A stretch of 64,000 nucleotides of DNA, taken from positions 215,396-279,395 of the forward strand of contig SJOL01007155.1 of the NCBI GenBank assembly GCA_004794785.1, in the 5' to 3' direction. The translations under genes were made by a program, and so were the position numbers. The stretch's first letter is position 1. Each line of letters starts with the position of its first letter. Source of the DNA: Opisthorchis felineus. Its lineage: Eukaryota > Platyhelminthes > Trematoda > Opisthorchiida > Opisthorchiidae. This document shows, in pieces, positions 1 to 9,395 of the stretch. Under the pieces are notes generated by a model that was not told where the DNA came from, did not search any database, and saw nothing but the letters and a program-made list of their open reading frames with translations.

Positions 1-738
1 GCAATCTTCAACCTTCTAGGTAATATGTGGGCGATTCGTCCAGATCAAGGTTCACCATACAGGTAGTACGCTAATTGACCACGAAGTAGGCGGACTGATG
101 GCGTGCTTTTTTAAGTTGAAAGGCCGCAGAGGGACAAACCACAAGGTTGGTCTCCGCATTCGGGGACTGACCAACATCCATTCCTGCGACCATTATCTCT
201 GCCAAATTTCTTTAAAAAAGGTAGAAAAATGGAAACTACCGCCTACCCCTTTTTTGCCAGCCATGGTCGCGCTTCTAAGGAATTTCAACAAAATGATACG
301 AAAGGTACCGTCTAATTTCCGAGTGACATTTGGACAGAATACAAGATTTCTAAAGTTGGCTCCCGGAGCAATCAACTGAAATCTAAACTGAGAAGAGCCC
401 CGTCAAAGCTCACACACGGGGTTGGCATGTTGACTGGAATCATCCATTTCGTTTTCTGCTTGCTTTAAAACACGGTCAACTCCATAGTCTACTCACTTGT
501 CCTGAAGAGGCTTTTGCGGCAAAAATGATTTCCCCCAAATGAACCTACCGATTTTCCACCAAAATCTTCTACAGCGATGACTTCTGTGTCAGGTGGCAAG
601 CCTTTTTCAGCTAAATGGTTTCAGTCAGGTTTAGAAAACACCGTTTTTTTCACGAACAGCTGTTTAGTCGAAAGCTAATTTCGGGTCCAAATAAAAACGT
701 GCTTCCATAAATAAAAGGGAAAACAAATAAGGACTCAC
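1..738 (-). other. Presumed intron 4 of annexin copy 1 (incomplete)
   Basis: By analogy with copy 2, where the same intron is 2.8 kb, this stretch should be intron. I searched both strands for the repeat-4 exon and did not find it. The short open frames here show no recognisable protein. Confidence 0.6.
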
Positions 739-881
739 TAATTGAAAGAAAAGCCTTCAACAAATCACCACTCATTTCGGATTTAAGAGCATCCTCAAAG
801 TCCTTCTTGCTCACTGATCCGTAAGCGTTTATCACAGCACGAACGTGGGCCTCTGACTTAGAGACCAGAATTCGATTAAAT
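739..881 (-). CDS. Annexin copy 1, exon 4 (rest of repeat 3)
   Basis: This 143-nt exon reads [16 protein letters not shown] through [15 protein letters not shown] and ends in phase 1 at GTGAGT. Only six of its 47 residues differ from the matching exon of copy 2. The next exon should begin with the repeat-4 sequence RCIRN or similar; nothing of that kind occurs between 1 and 738. Confidence 0.94.
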
Positions 882-3800
882 CTGGAATAATTAAGACGAA
901 AAAATATCGTGGGACCTATATGGGCCGAAATTATGGTAAAGATAGGACTGTGGTGAGGCGTAACTCAGCTGAGTGCGAACTGAAACTATCTTTGTGATAT
1001 AATCCTACTAAATGTGCTAAATGAATCCCTCTTCAAGTCTTATTTAAAACAATGTTTACGATATCGCAGTAGTTTCCCAACACCATAAGGTTATATGAAG
1101 GGAATACACCTCCATGTTGAAATAACACAATCTACCCAAGAAGAGACCGCTTGAGGGGAAAATCAGTGCTGGTGTAACCTGTAACAATGAAAATGTGACC
1201 ATACTTTTATACATAACGGATCAGGTATTTCATGTTTGCCACTTTATGCCTCAAGTGAAACGGAAGTACATTGGTATTCTTGATGAGCACCGTCACTGAA
1301 AGGAACACCTATTTCTGATGATTTCGCTGCTGGGTAAAAAAGAGTCACAGACAAATTACTTTGCCAGAAATACCAGGATGTAAAACATGTCTGCGAAATA
1401 TTTTAAATCTTTTTTGGAACTTGCTACCCATTTAGAAGAGGACAATTGTGTAGGAAAACAGGTGAACAAACCAATGAACCTCACAACATCAATTTCGCTG
1501 GAGAATGCATATCAACAGACGTCACCTTTGGAAGATGCCTCATGTGATATCTGCGGCCCAGAAGAGGGTACATTCTTGGATTTTAGGACGAACCAACTCA
1601 GGTCTCCATTTTAACGGGCTTATCCAAGCAAGATGGAATTCCCCTTATTGGTTGATCTGCGAACCGATCATGTCTTGATTAAACAGCAAAAGCCGGGTAG
1701 TCAGGTGTCTGAAAAATGAGACAACCACTTTCACCTGCACTGTTAATCTGGACATTTGTGGCAATCGATGAGCGATGTGTGGTTCATTTCTGCTACGGGT
1801 CTCCACGTCCATTTCCACCCAGATTGTCTGATTCAACGATCTCGCCAACTACGATGAATAGAGCCTTCTATCTCTTAATTATGCTTTGCAATACAGGACG
1901 TTATTTCGCAGAACTGAAGTGCTTTTGCTATCGGTAATGACGTTCAGAATATCAAAGTGCCGAACTACATCTGCAGCCTACGGGAAAAAACTAATTCAGG
2001 CTCTCAAACTGCTCTGTCGTTCGACTTTTCTGGGCTATTCCTTGGGTCCTATTTGAAACGTATCTCGGTATTATCACTCGGTATTATCAAACACTGGAAA
2101 TTGGAAAGACTTGGTTCATGCGTAGACAAGCTAGCTACTTCGGGTAAGTCCACATTGGCAAAAAGTCAGTTAGCATGCATAAATTTATACGTGTTACTTT
2201 ATCCTTCATTATATATATATATATATAAATCCATACATATACATACATATTTTGTGCTCAAAGTTGCATTTTAAACATCAAAGTACATGAACCATTCGAA
2301 CAAGCTTACGTTGATTCATCTGTTCCTAATTGCTTCTCCCCAGCTTCGTACAGTGCATGGACATCAGCATTGACAGCATTCATGTCAACGTTCGGGTTCT
2401 CGTCCCGATTAGCCTGCGCCAGACTGATGAGAATACGTTTAAAATGTCCGTGAGTTTCATTCATCAGATCTTTCTCCAAATCACGGCCACTAAAGACTGA
2501 GGAAAACCAAACACAGTTGCTAGTAAACAGCAAGTAAACATATCGAGCAGCTGCAATATTTAGTAGGCATCTGAAGTGTGTCGGGATTCAGGAAGGACTC
2601 ATCCCTAGTAAACCCATCAGTAACATTCAACTAGGTCCAAGTCATAGTCTAGACATAACACACTACTCATAAGGTTGATGAAAACTCATCGACAGTCCAC
2701 GAACTGTGTTGTCCTTTCTGGGGCTGATCAGGTGGGCGCAGTCCCCGAGTTTCCGTCAACATTATGTTCTACCTGAACCCAAATTGCACGAAATTAGCGA
2801 AATACATTATTATTTGCATACCAATTTGGTTTCGAAGGGAGACTCCCCTAGAAACCAGCTGAATCTCTCGTTTATGATATTCTCCAAATGAATGTGCTGC
2901 ACTAGGCCGTCTCATGTTTCAGTTGGCCCGATATTTGAGACATCGCTGTACATTGTATAGACGTAATACACTACTAACAAGGTTGCTGAAAACTCTTATA
3001 CAGTCCACTACTAGTTTCGCTCTTCTTGGGGCTCATCGGTTAGAGGCAGTCCCTGGGTTTCCGCCAACCTTATCTTCTACTTGGTCTACTAGGTCTAAAT
3101 CAATTTGTTCTTGCAACTCTTGATTAAAACCAAATCAGCCAGAAGGATGATCAGTAGAGCAGATGTAACATCAAATATCACGCACAGTTGACTTACTACT
3201 GTGGTACACCTCCTTAATTTTTCTGATCTGAGCATTACTGCGGGAACACAGGATTTCGATCAGTGTTTGCTCGTCAGTGCCCGCCCCTTCCATTGCACGG
3301 CGTAATTCTCGAGCATCAAACTCCTCCAAAGTGTAACACATCGCCACAATCACTTCTTCGAAATGGCCGGTGAGTTCAGATTTGAGCTCGTGAATCAAGT
3401 CCTTGCCATATGCCGTTTTGAATTTCTTCACGATTTGCACGCGTTGGTCTGCTGTTCGATGCGCCAGTACATCGATGATGGCCTTCTCATCTGTACCCAC
3501 GCCCTTCATAGCTTTGCGAAGTTTTTCGCAGTCTTGATCCGGATTGAAATTGGGGTAGGGTTTCAGTGTTGGATTGTACTAAAGAATGTTGGAACGATAT
3601 ACATGTTGTGTTGGTGTTGTGCTACACGTCCAAAAACGGCTACAAAATTATCCAAACGCTAACCGAATTTATTCTACTTACGCAAACTGGTTGGCCTGTG
3701 TACCCTGGTTGTGGATGACACCATGGCTGTGACTGACCTGCGAACACCGGTTGTGGTTGGTATCCCGGCTGCGGCTGGCCTGCATACCCTGGTTGGGGCT

Positions 3801-4002
3801 GATACCACGATTGTGGCTGACCTGCAAATCCCGAATGGGGCTGGTACCCTGGCTGCGTCTGACCTGGGACCTGGCCTGGATAACCGTAAGGTGGAGCATT
3901 CGGATAACCAGATCCTGGTGGATATCCACTCGGACAGTTTGGATACTGCCCTTGAGGTAACTGGTTGCCTAAATTCCACGCACTGTAGTCGCCTGGCTGC
4001 AT
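739..4002 (-). CDS. Annexin with Pro/Gly/Gln-rich N-terminal tail, copy 1 (3' part outside window)
   Basis: Annexins bind acidic phospholipids in a calcium-dependent way and act at the cytosolic face of membranes. Exons in order of translation are 4002-3682, 3578-3197, 2496-2310 and 881-739, all with GT-AG boundaries and matching phases (0, 1, 2, 1). The ATG at 4002 has an in-frame TGA three codons upstream and a purine at -3. Residues 1-107 form a low-complexity tail rich in GYxGQPQ units, as in the annexin A7/A11 class. Exon 2 carries repeats 1 and 2 with KGVGTDE and EGAGTDE type-II calcium loops; exons 3 and 4 carry repeat 3 with QLGTDE and the later acidic residue in KSEMSGD. Repeat 4 and the stop are missing because the gene runs off the left edge. 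Introns are 103, 700 and 1428 bp; intron 2 is enlarged by R1 repeat copies. The core is about 85% identical to copy 2 in exon 2 by eye. Confidence 0.93.
882..2309 (-). other. Intron 3 of annexin copy 1
   Basis: This 1428-bp intron has no recognised coding content. It contains an (AT)8 run at 2211-2226 followed by CATA-type repeats to about 2250. The matching intron of copy 2 is 4497 bp. Confidence 0.85.
2211..2250. repeat. AT / CATA microsatellite
   Basis: An (AT)8 run is followed by imperfect CATA units in intron 3 of annexin copy 1. Confidence 0.9.
2310..2496 (-). CDS. Annexin copy 1, exon 3 (end of repeat 2, start of repeat 3)
   Basis: This 187-nt exon begins within the split Ile codon before FSGRDLEKD and ends inside the codon after GTDES, at a GTAAGC donor. 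It contains NETHGHFKR, the acidic cap of repeat 2, and GEKQLGTDE, the calcium loop of repeat 3. Confidence 0.94.
2640..3120 (+). repeat. Two adjacent R1 repeat copies inside intron 2 of annexin copy 1
   Basis: Two partial copies of dispersed family R1 lie head to tail (about 2640-2890 and 2925-3120). Both contain the block meaning 'acactact-aaggttg-tgaaaact' followed by a stretch centred on ggggctcatcggt or a close variant. The first also carries the 3' module with accaatttggttt and gctgaatctctcgttta. The corresponding intron of annexin copy 2 is only 286 bp and lacks R1, so the insertion probably followed the gene duplication. Confidence 0.75.
3197..3578 (-). CDS. Annexin copy 1, exon 2 (repeats 1 and 2)
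   Basis: This 382-nt exon begins YNPTLKPYP after a TTTAG acceptor and ends in phase 1 at GTAAGT. It holds two endonexin folds (GVGTDE and GAGTDE) and the SELTGHFE acidic cap residue of repeat 1. Its length equals that of exon 2 of the other annexin copy. Confidence 0.95.
3682..4002 (-). CDS. Annexin copy 1, exon 1 (tail, 107 codons)
   Basis: This exon encodes the whole low-complexity tail, starting [12 protein letters not shown] and continuing with imperfect GYx[10 protein letters not shown] units. It ends in phase 0 at a GTAAGT donor. The tail is 28 residues shorter than in copy 2 and shares the opening motif SAWNLG with it. Tails of this type in annexins A7 and A11 bind EF-hand partners and drive self-association; whether this one does is inference. 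Confidence 0.93.
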
Positions 4003-4082
4003 TCTGATCCTTCACCTAATCCTCTCAGTTCAAGGCGTGACCGACGTGAAAGAGAATTCTAACCTTAGAATCCTTACTGTCT

Positions 4083-4142
4083 ATTGGTGGATGTGCGTTA
4101 ATTAGCTGATCGATCAAAGCTGTTTTTCTCAGAATGACCAAT
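4083..4142 (-). promoter_or_regulatory. Paired CCAAT boxes upstream of annexin copy 1
   Basis: On the plus strand, ATTGG at 4083-4087 sits in the context tgtctattggt, and CCAAT at 4138-4142 sits in tgaccaatca. The annexin reads on the minus strand, so the proximal element is a forward CCAAT about 81 bp before the ATG and the distal one is inverted. The same two elements, in the same contexts and 56 instead of 55 bp apart, precede annexin copy 2. CCAAT boxes are classical NF-Y sites; actual binding is inference. Confidence 0.6.
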
Positions 4143-5434
4143 CAAAGTGGCTTGTTTGCCGGTGTGTTTCGTAAATCATGTGACTGAAACCTATCGTCAT
4201 GTGGTTCTTCGACTGATCGGTAGCAGATGTACCTAATGCGGAACATGCCTAGTCAGCGTGAACAGTAAGCCATTTTCAAATGATCTGAGTCGCAATGATT
4301 ATTAGGTGAACTTCTCGGCCATTTTCGGCCGCAGACTTCACTTCAATAGTGCTATCTGTGAAGTCACGTAACTTTTCATTCCAGAGTGTATACAAATTTA
4401 TACAAACGCGTACAGATGTTTGTCCTTCTCCATCTCGGTCTTCAAGCACAAGATTGCATCTAAAACGCAGTAAGACTGACCTCAAAAGACTTGAGCAGTC
4501 GACCTTGAAATAGTATGTAGAGCAAGCCGATTTGGTACTACTGGATAGCAGCTATAAACACTGCATAACATGTACGTGGTTTTTTCCAGCCGAAGACAAT
4601 GCTGAATGCTGGAAAGATAATTTCTAGTTCTTTTTTTTAAGTTCTGCGACCACACATGACCATCTATGATAATCTGCTTGAATCTAATCAAGACTAAAAT
4701 ATTTCGACCAAAATTTACGAATTATTGATCCGCTTGCACAGAGTTCGGGCACAGTAAAATGAGAGGGAAAAAGAATACTTAAATTATGACCATGTCAGAA
4801 ACCGGTCAGTAGTCAGGATTTCGCACCACAGCGAGGCCCAAAACATGAGCCAGAAATGCGGTATTTAAACTCAGATCAATCAGCTGCAGTGATTCTCGTG
4901 CTACCTAGTTGTCAAGGCTTTAGCCTTTGAAGTGGCAATGTCTGAATGATGCGCGCCCCAAACACGCTCTCGCAATAACTGCCGTACCGCGTAAGTTCCA
5001 CACAGGCCCCGGTGACTACCGTGAACGTAAAATGTGTGGAGTACTGCGATTGGTATGCAGCGTACGTTCATTTGACCGATGGTTAGTTCCAGTTCACGTA
5101 ATTCTAGGTCGAAGTTGCAGAGACAAACGATTGCCAAACACGACTTCAGCGATATGGATTTACTGTACATACTGGTGTTGTGCTAACTGAGCCACGTAAT
5201 CTGATCCAGAAATAATGTTTATACGTTCTGACACACCCAATAACTTTGTATCTGTGAAAGGCAGGCTATTCTGAATCACTAATAGGCATCTTTCTTTTCA
5301 GTGGCAGAGAGAAGTTCGTTTTCGACCAACATATGCGCATCAATCTAGGTACACACATAGCCGTCTTTGACAACTACCGTGACCTTAACTTTGAAGAATG
5401 AACAATACCTCTACGTAGCACTAAAGTATTTATG

Positions 5435-5475
5435 GTGATGTGAGGAAATTTGGTGATGTTCTTCTACTGCCATTT
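5435..5475 (+). repeat. R2 SINE tail fragment
   Basis: The stretch gatgtgaggaaatttggtga matches the distal tail of the R2 SINE copy near 9075 (gatgtgaggagatttgttaa), followed by a similar TGTT-rich end. Only the tail is present. Confidence 0.45.
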
Positions 5476-5513
5476 CTTTTCGATAACATCACCAGCTAAC
5501 CTGAGCACATATA

Positions 5514-5951
5514 ATGCGAAAGAGAAAGCGAAGGCTTCGGGCAGGACTCGAGACATTAGTGAGCCCTTCGAGTGACTTCCACATTGGGCCAGAACATTTC
5601 GGGCCATATCAACCTCTGGTTCAGGTGTGGAAGTCACACAAGGTGCTCAATATTGACAGTGAGATACATCCGCTGTTGATGCATAACACATGGGTGCGGC
5701 GGATCCTTGTGAGGCTCTTGTGCAAATGGGCGACACGTGGCAACGTCCACGATACCCTACTTGGTAGAGCTCTCGTCCGGGGACTCTGCAGTTTCGTTTG
5801 CATTACATGTGTGCTTGAGCCCACATTCAAGATTTTTCACGTCCCCGTCTCACCTACGTCTTTAACATTTCTTAAAACCAAGCCCACTCTAGGCTCCCAG
5901 CCACCCAGTTCAAAGACAACAAAGCCTGAAATCGTGCTAAGGATCGAATAA
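5514..5951 (+). CDS. Unassigned open frame, 145 codons
   Basis: The frame opens MRKRKRRLR, a basic start, and then shows no domain I recognise. It has no neighbouring exon that I can link to it and no obvious promoter. In a genome of this base composition, single frames of this length occur by chance, so it may not be a gene. It is listed because it is among the longest frames outside the annexins. Confidence 0.12.
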   Translation: MRKRKRRLRAGLETLVSPSSDFHIGPEHFGPYQPLVQVWKSHKVLNIDSEIHPLLMHNTWVRRILVRLLCKWATRGNVHDTLLGRALVRGLCSFVCITCVLEPTFKIFHVPVSPTSLTFLKTKPTLGSQPPSSKTTKPEIVLRIE

Positions 5952-8365
5952 AAATGTCACCAATGGGATTCCTTTGTACAGATCAACCGGTAGGTTGGTT
6001 TTGGAAGTGACGTGAATAAGCCACCTGTACGCAAGCTCAGGCTGCTTGTGACTCAGTAGATCTCATCAGGTTTCCGTATGTCTGCTCATAATAAGATGGG
6101 TCCAGGAATTCCTTGGGCTTAACGCTGTTTGGCGCCCTTACCAGGCTCTACGAGCGAAGACTCGCGAAGTCATCGCAGTAACACATGTGATGAGTCATAA
6201 TCGAATGCCTGGAATGCTGGGCTACATCGAAGTATAGGCAAGCCAGAATGCTGGGGATAATGGTTGATTTCGAACACCTGAAGGGTGAAAAACACCACGA
6301 CCTCCTGCTCTTATTTGAGGAACACATGGTAAATAACCGGGGCGTTGTTAGGAACCTATCATTTCATAGGTAAAGTGCCAGATTATAAACTGGAATTTTG
6401 CAAATAACCGTTACATTTTCTATGAATGGGCTTTCATTTCAGAAGCAAAGCCAATCCTCATGTGCCCTAGGCTTCCAACTGTTTTATTTGATACTTCTGC
6501 AACTAAAGGACACACCACAAATATGAAGGAAACCTATATTAACTTCAAATGGCTTATCATTTCAGTGTTCCAGCACTAATAAACGAGAAAACGACGGTAA
6601 AATGCAACTCACTGGATTGCCACCGTAAGCCATCATAAGACAGTTGAATGTGCTGAAATAGGGAATAGGAACACTGGGTCTTGAGGAGCTTAGATTTTTT
6701 GGGCTATTTGAAAATGTGCGATAAGACGGACCGCTACTGGTCGATGAGTTGGCATGACAACCAGACGTTGTACGTGTCAGTAAGCTTCTGTAGCCTTCTA
6801 GACTCTCACTGGTTAAATGGCAAAGTTTACTCAGTTTGAAAAAGGCGCTCGCGGGAACCTGATCCTCAGAGGTTCCGAACCATTGAATGCACCACAAAAA
6901 TAGCAGGTGAGGAAACAGTGTAACGAGAGTTCAGTTGTATCCTTATTAAGCCACCAAATTGGCCTTTGCACTACATCTTGAAAGAAGGAACAGAAAATTA
7001 GCTGACTCGCCCAGGTTTCACTCTACATTCAGCCCATTATGGAAGTGGGTATTTTACTGAGCAGTGCATCCCTTTTTACTGGTTATACTTCACTGCCTAC
7101 AACAATTGACTCCAGCTAAACAATTCTTTGTTTCAATAGACCATTCCAAAAGCAGTACATGATGAAAAATTCGGGTTGTTTAACTCATCTGCGCCATTGC
7201 AGCTGCTTCATAAGTACTGTATCTGACCATAAGCACAACAATGTGTCCAAGTAGCCCACGATCCGGACATACAGCAGTGGAATAGCTTTGATGGTTTATA
7301 GAAGCCAAAAATATATGTAGGATTGAGAGAATGAGAACTGCTTTCAATTGTCTGTCAAAGAACACTGCAGGGCCCGTTATTTATTCCGCAACCTGTAGCG
7401 AGTGTACCGAGACTCCGCGGGTCGCTGAACAAACTAGGTCGCCCAAGCTGTAGGCCTATTAAAAAGGTTGGTAAAATTTCGAAGGTCTCAGGAAAGTTGG
7501 CTCAGATTAGAGTACAAAGAGTGAGGCACTGGATTAAACATAAATCTGTATGTCAATTGCCAGCACTTTAGTCTAAGCAAATATGTCATTTACTGGAAGT
7601 TTTGTATTGTAAGCCGCTTTTATGAATTTCATTCGTATTGCACTCAGTAGCCATGTTCCAAGTTTAAGCCAAAGTTTAACTTGTTAATTCCGTGGGCAAA
7701 AATACCAACTATATTAGTGTGGTATTCGTTATTGAATCTAATGAGATATCTCATAGATAACCACAACAACGGAAACTCAATCAGTAAAAAAAAATTTCTG
7801 TGTAATCCATTTCCATTCCAGTGGGTTTCACCTCTCAACTACGTTAGTGCTTCCATTTGGGCTGAGGTGGGTCTTGAAGGTTACGGTTATGCGCCGTCTT
7901 AAACTGTGACCATGAAACACCAAAAAGTGCACTTTTGATACAGCTACCCTCAGTCTTTGGTGGACACAATTTTGGTCAACCCTGATAAACAGTCCTTCCA
8001 GGGTAAAGACGAATTTGGATTTATTCAGGAGTCTTTCTTGCAAGGATTGATTGGTGGTAGAAAATGAAGGCACTTCAATATTCTAGTACCACTTCAATCA
8101 CCGTCCCAGCAAAATGACATGGTCTCCATGTGAGAGTATCTAACTACTGCTGTTTCATTCGTACCGGGGTTTATCACTTCGTTGTCTGCCTAGTTGTTTG
8201 GGACTATCTTGGACATGCCGGTGCCAGACACTTCAGCTGCTTCAGGATTTTCTCAGACGACACTACACTCATACGTGTTTGCACCTGGTTATACCAACGC
8301 GTTTGATCATAGTTACCTATGTTACATCCAACAGTGATAAGTGTGCTTAAAAGGGCACTCCTGAA

Positions 8366-8862
8366 GTGTGTTTTAGGCTGTGTTGTTTCGGAGTTGACTG
8401 GGAAGTGAACCTGCCGATGGACTTGCTAATACATCGTGCTTCGATACAGCCAACCACAGGCAGGTCCCCGTTTATGCTGATGTACGGTCGACATCCGAGC
8501 CTTCCAGTTGATCAGGAAATTGGGTTGTGGCAGGCAACACGCTTGTCTCCGGAGTAGCTAGGAGAGGAAAGGAGGAAAGTTCGAGAAAACTTGACCGCCG
8601 TTCAGGAAAGAACTAGACAGAAAACAGAAAGTAGGAAGGCACGACCATTCCCCATAAGCGCAAAGGTCAACTGGAAGGATCATCAGAATCCTGGAAGGAG
8701 TGGACTGGAGTCGCGGAAGCTGGCAGTCGATGGCAAGGTCGGTTTGTCGTTACCGACCGTCGGGGGAACGTCTATACAATTCAGGACGGTCGGGGATCGA
8801 AAAGAGTAAATGTTACTCAACTTCGGAATTGGCATGGTACATCCAAAGAGCTGCCGGTTTAA
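8366..8862 (+). pseudogene. Decayed Gypsy-type retrotransposon pol C-terminus (integrase end)
   Basis: The frame from 8366 reads DWEVNLPMDLLIHRAS, then TTGRSPFMLMYGRHPSLPVD, the signature at the end of the Ty3/Gypsy integrase core (usually sTGysPF-lmyGR-p-LPvD). It meets an in-frame TAG at 8555-8557 and continues with a basic VRENLTAVQERTRQK helix. After a frameshift near 8660-8750 it resumes as VVTDRRGNVYTIQDGRG and VTQLRNWH, matching the integrase C-terminal region of these elements, and stops at 8860-8862. With one stop and at least one frameshift it cannot make the normal product. No LTR, protease or reverse transcriptase was found beside it, so this is an isolated remnant. Confidence 0.85.
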
Positions 8863-9069
8863 TGGGAGCTCCAGAAAACATCTTTATTATGAAGGGCTCT
8901 TCGTAGCTCGGGCAACATCCCGTGATGAAGCGAATAAGTGGACATACTAGTGCATAAATGTAAAAATGAGTAAATGTAAACATTAATATAACTTTTTTTT
9001 TCCAAAATAATTACTGCAGCAGATTTTATCGTTTGAGGCATGTTTGCAAAAAATGCAGATTCTATATGA

Positions 9070-9395
9070 CTGATGATGATGTGAGGAGATTTGTTAATGT
9101 TTAATAGACATTTCGTCCTGTAAGTGGAGCCAGTGTGTGCTGAGAAGCCCAGAAGCTCTGTACAGCTGTTTCGTTCTTGTTGGGAACCACCAGCAGTGTA
9201 CATCTCACAAACTTCAGAGGATTTCGAACCTGGAACCTCCTGGCCAGTCGCTTAACACTTAACCGTTTGGCCACAAATAGCCGATAAGCAGTGTGATTAG
9301 GTCTCACTAACCACACTGCTTATCAGCAGCTGTACAGCTGCACAGTGCTTCTGGGCTTCTCAGCATGCACTGGCTTTGTTGACAGGACAGAATCT
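9070..9395. repeat. R2 tRNA-derived SINE, inverted pair
   Basis: A minus-strand SINE copy occupies about 9070-9315. Its tRNA-like head has an A box TGGCCAAACGG (9273-9263) and a B box AGGTTCGAAATCC (9230-9219), with starts 43 nt apart, followed by the R2 body through the agctgtacag and cagcacacactgg segments. A second, partial copy in plus orientation follows at about 9325-9395 (cacagtgcttctgggcttct, then cagcatgcactgg). The pair can fold back on itself. The pol III promoter boxes indicate a SINE and not a working tRNA gene, because the T stem and acceptor are not paired properly. Confidence 0.75.

Larger units (their letters stand above)
4143..8365. other. Intergenic spacer with no recognised gene
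   Basis: No conserved protein or RNA gene was recognised. An unassigned 145-codon frame (5514-5951) and a short R2 SINE tail fragment (5435-5475) are listed separately. The other open frames are short and show no known motif. Confidence 0.6.

Noticed and set aside
1020..1340. Weak similarity to 49300-49430 (caa-gtttacga, gcagtagt, acca-aggtt words)
   Set aside because: The shared words are short and interrupted; I could not establish a consistent alignment by eye.
3711..4007. Plus-strand frame opposite annexin copy 1 exon 1
   Set aside because: It is a shadow of the repetitive tail-coding sequence; repeats of period three keep several frames open.
3674..4015. Second minus-strand frame over annexin copy 1 exon 1
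   Set aside because: It is out of phase with exon 2 and has no annexin tail composition.
9219..9273. Functional tRNA gene on the minus strand
   Set aside because: A and B boxes are good, but the T stem and acceptor stem do not pair and the sequence continues into the R2 SINE body.
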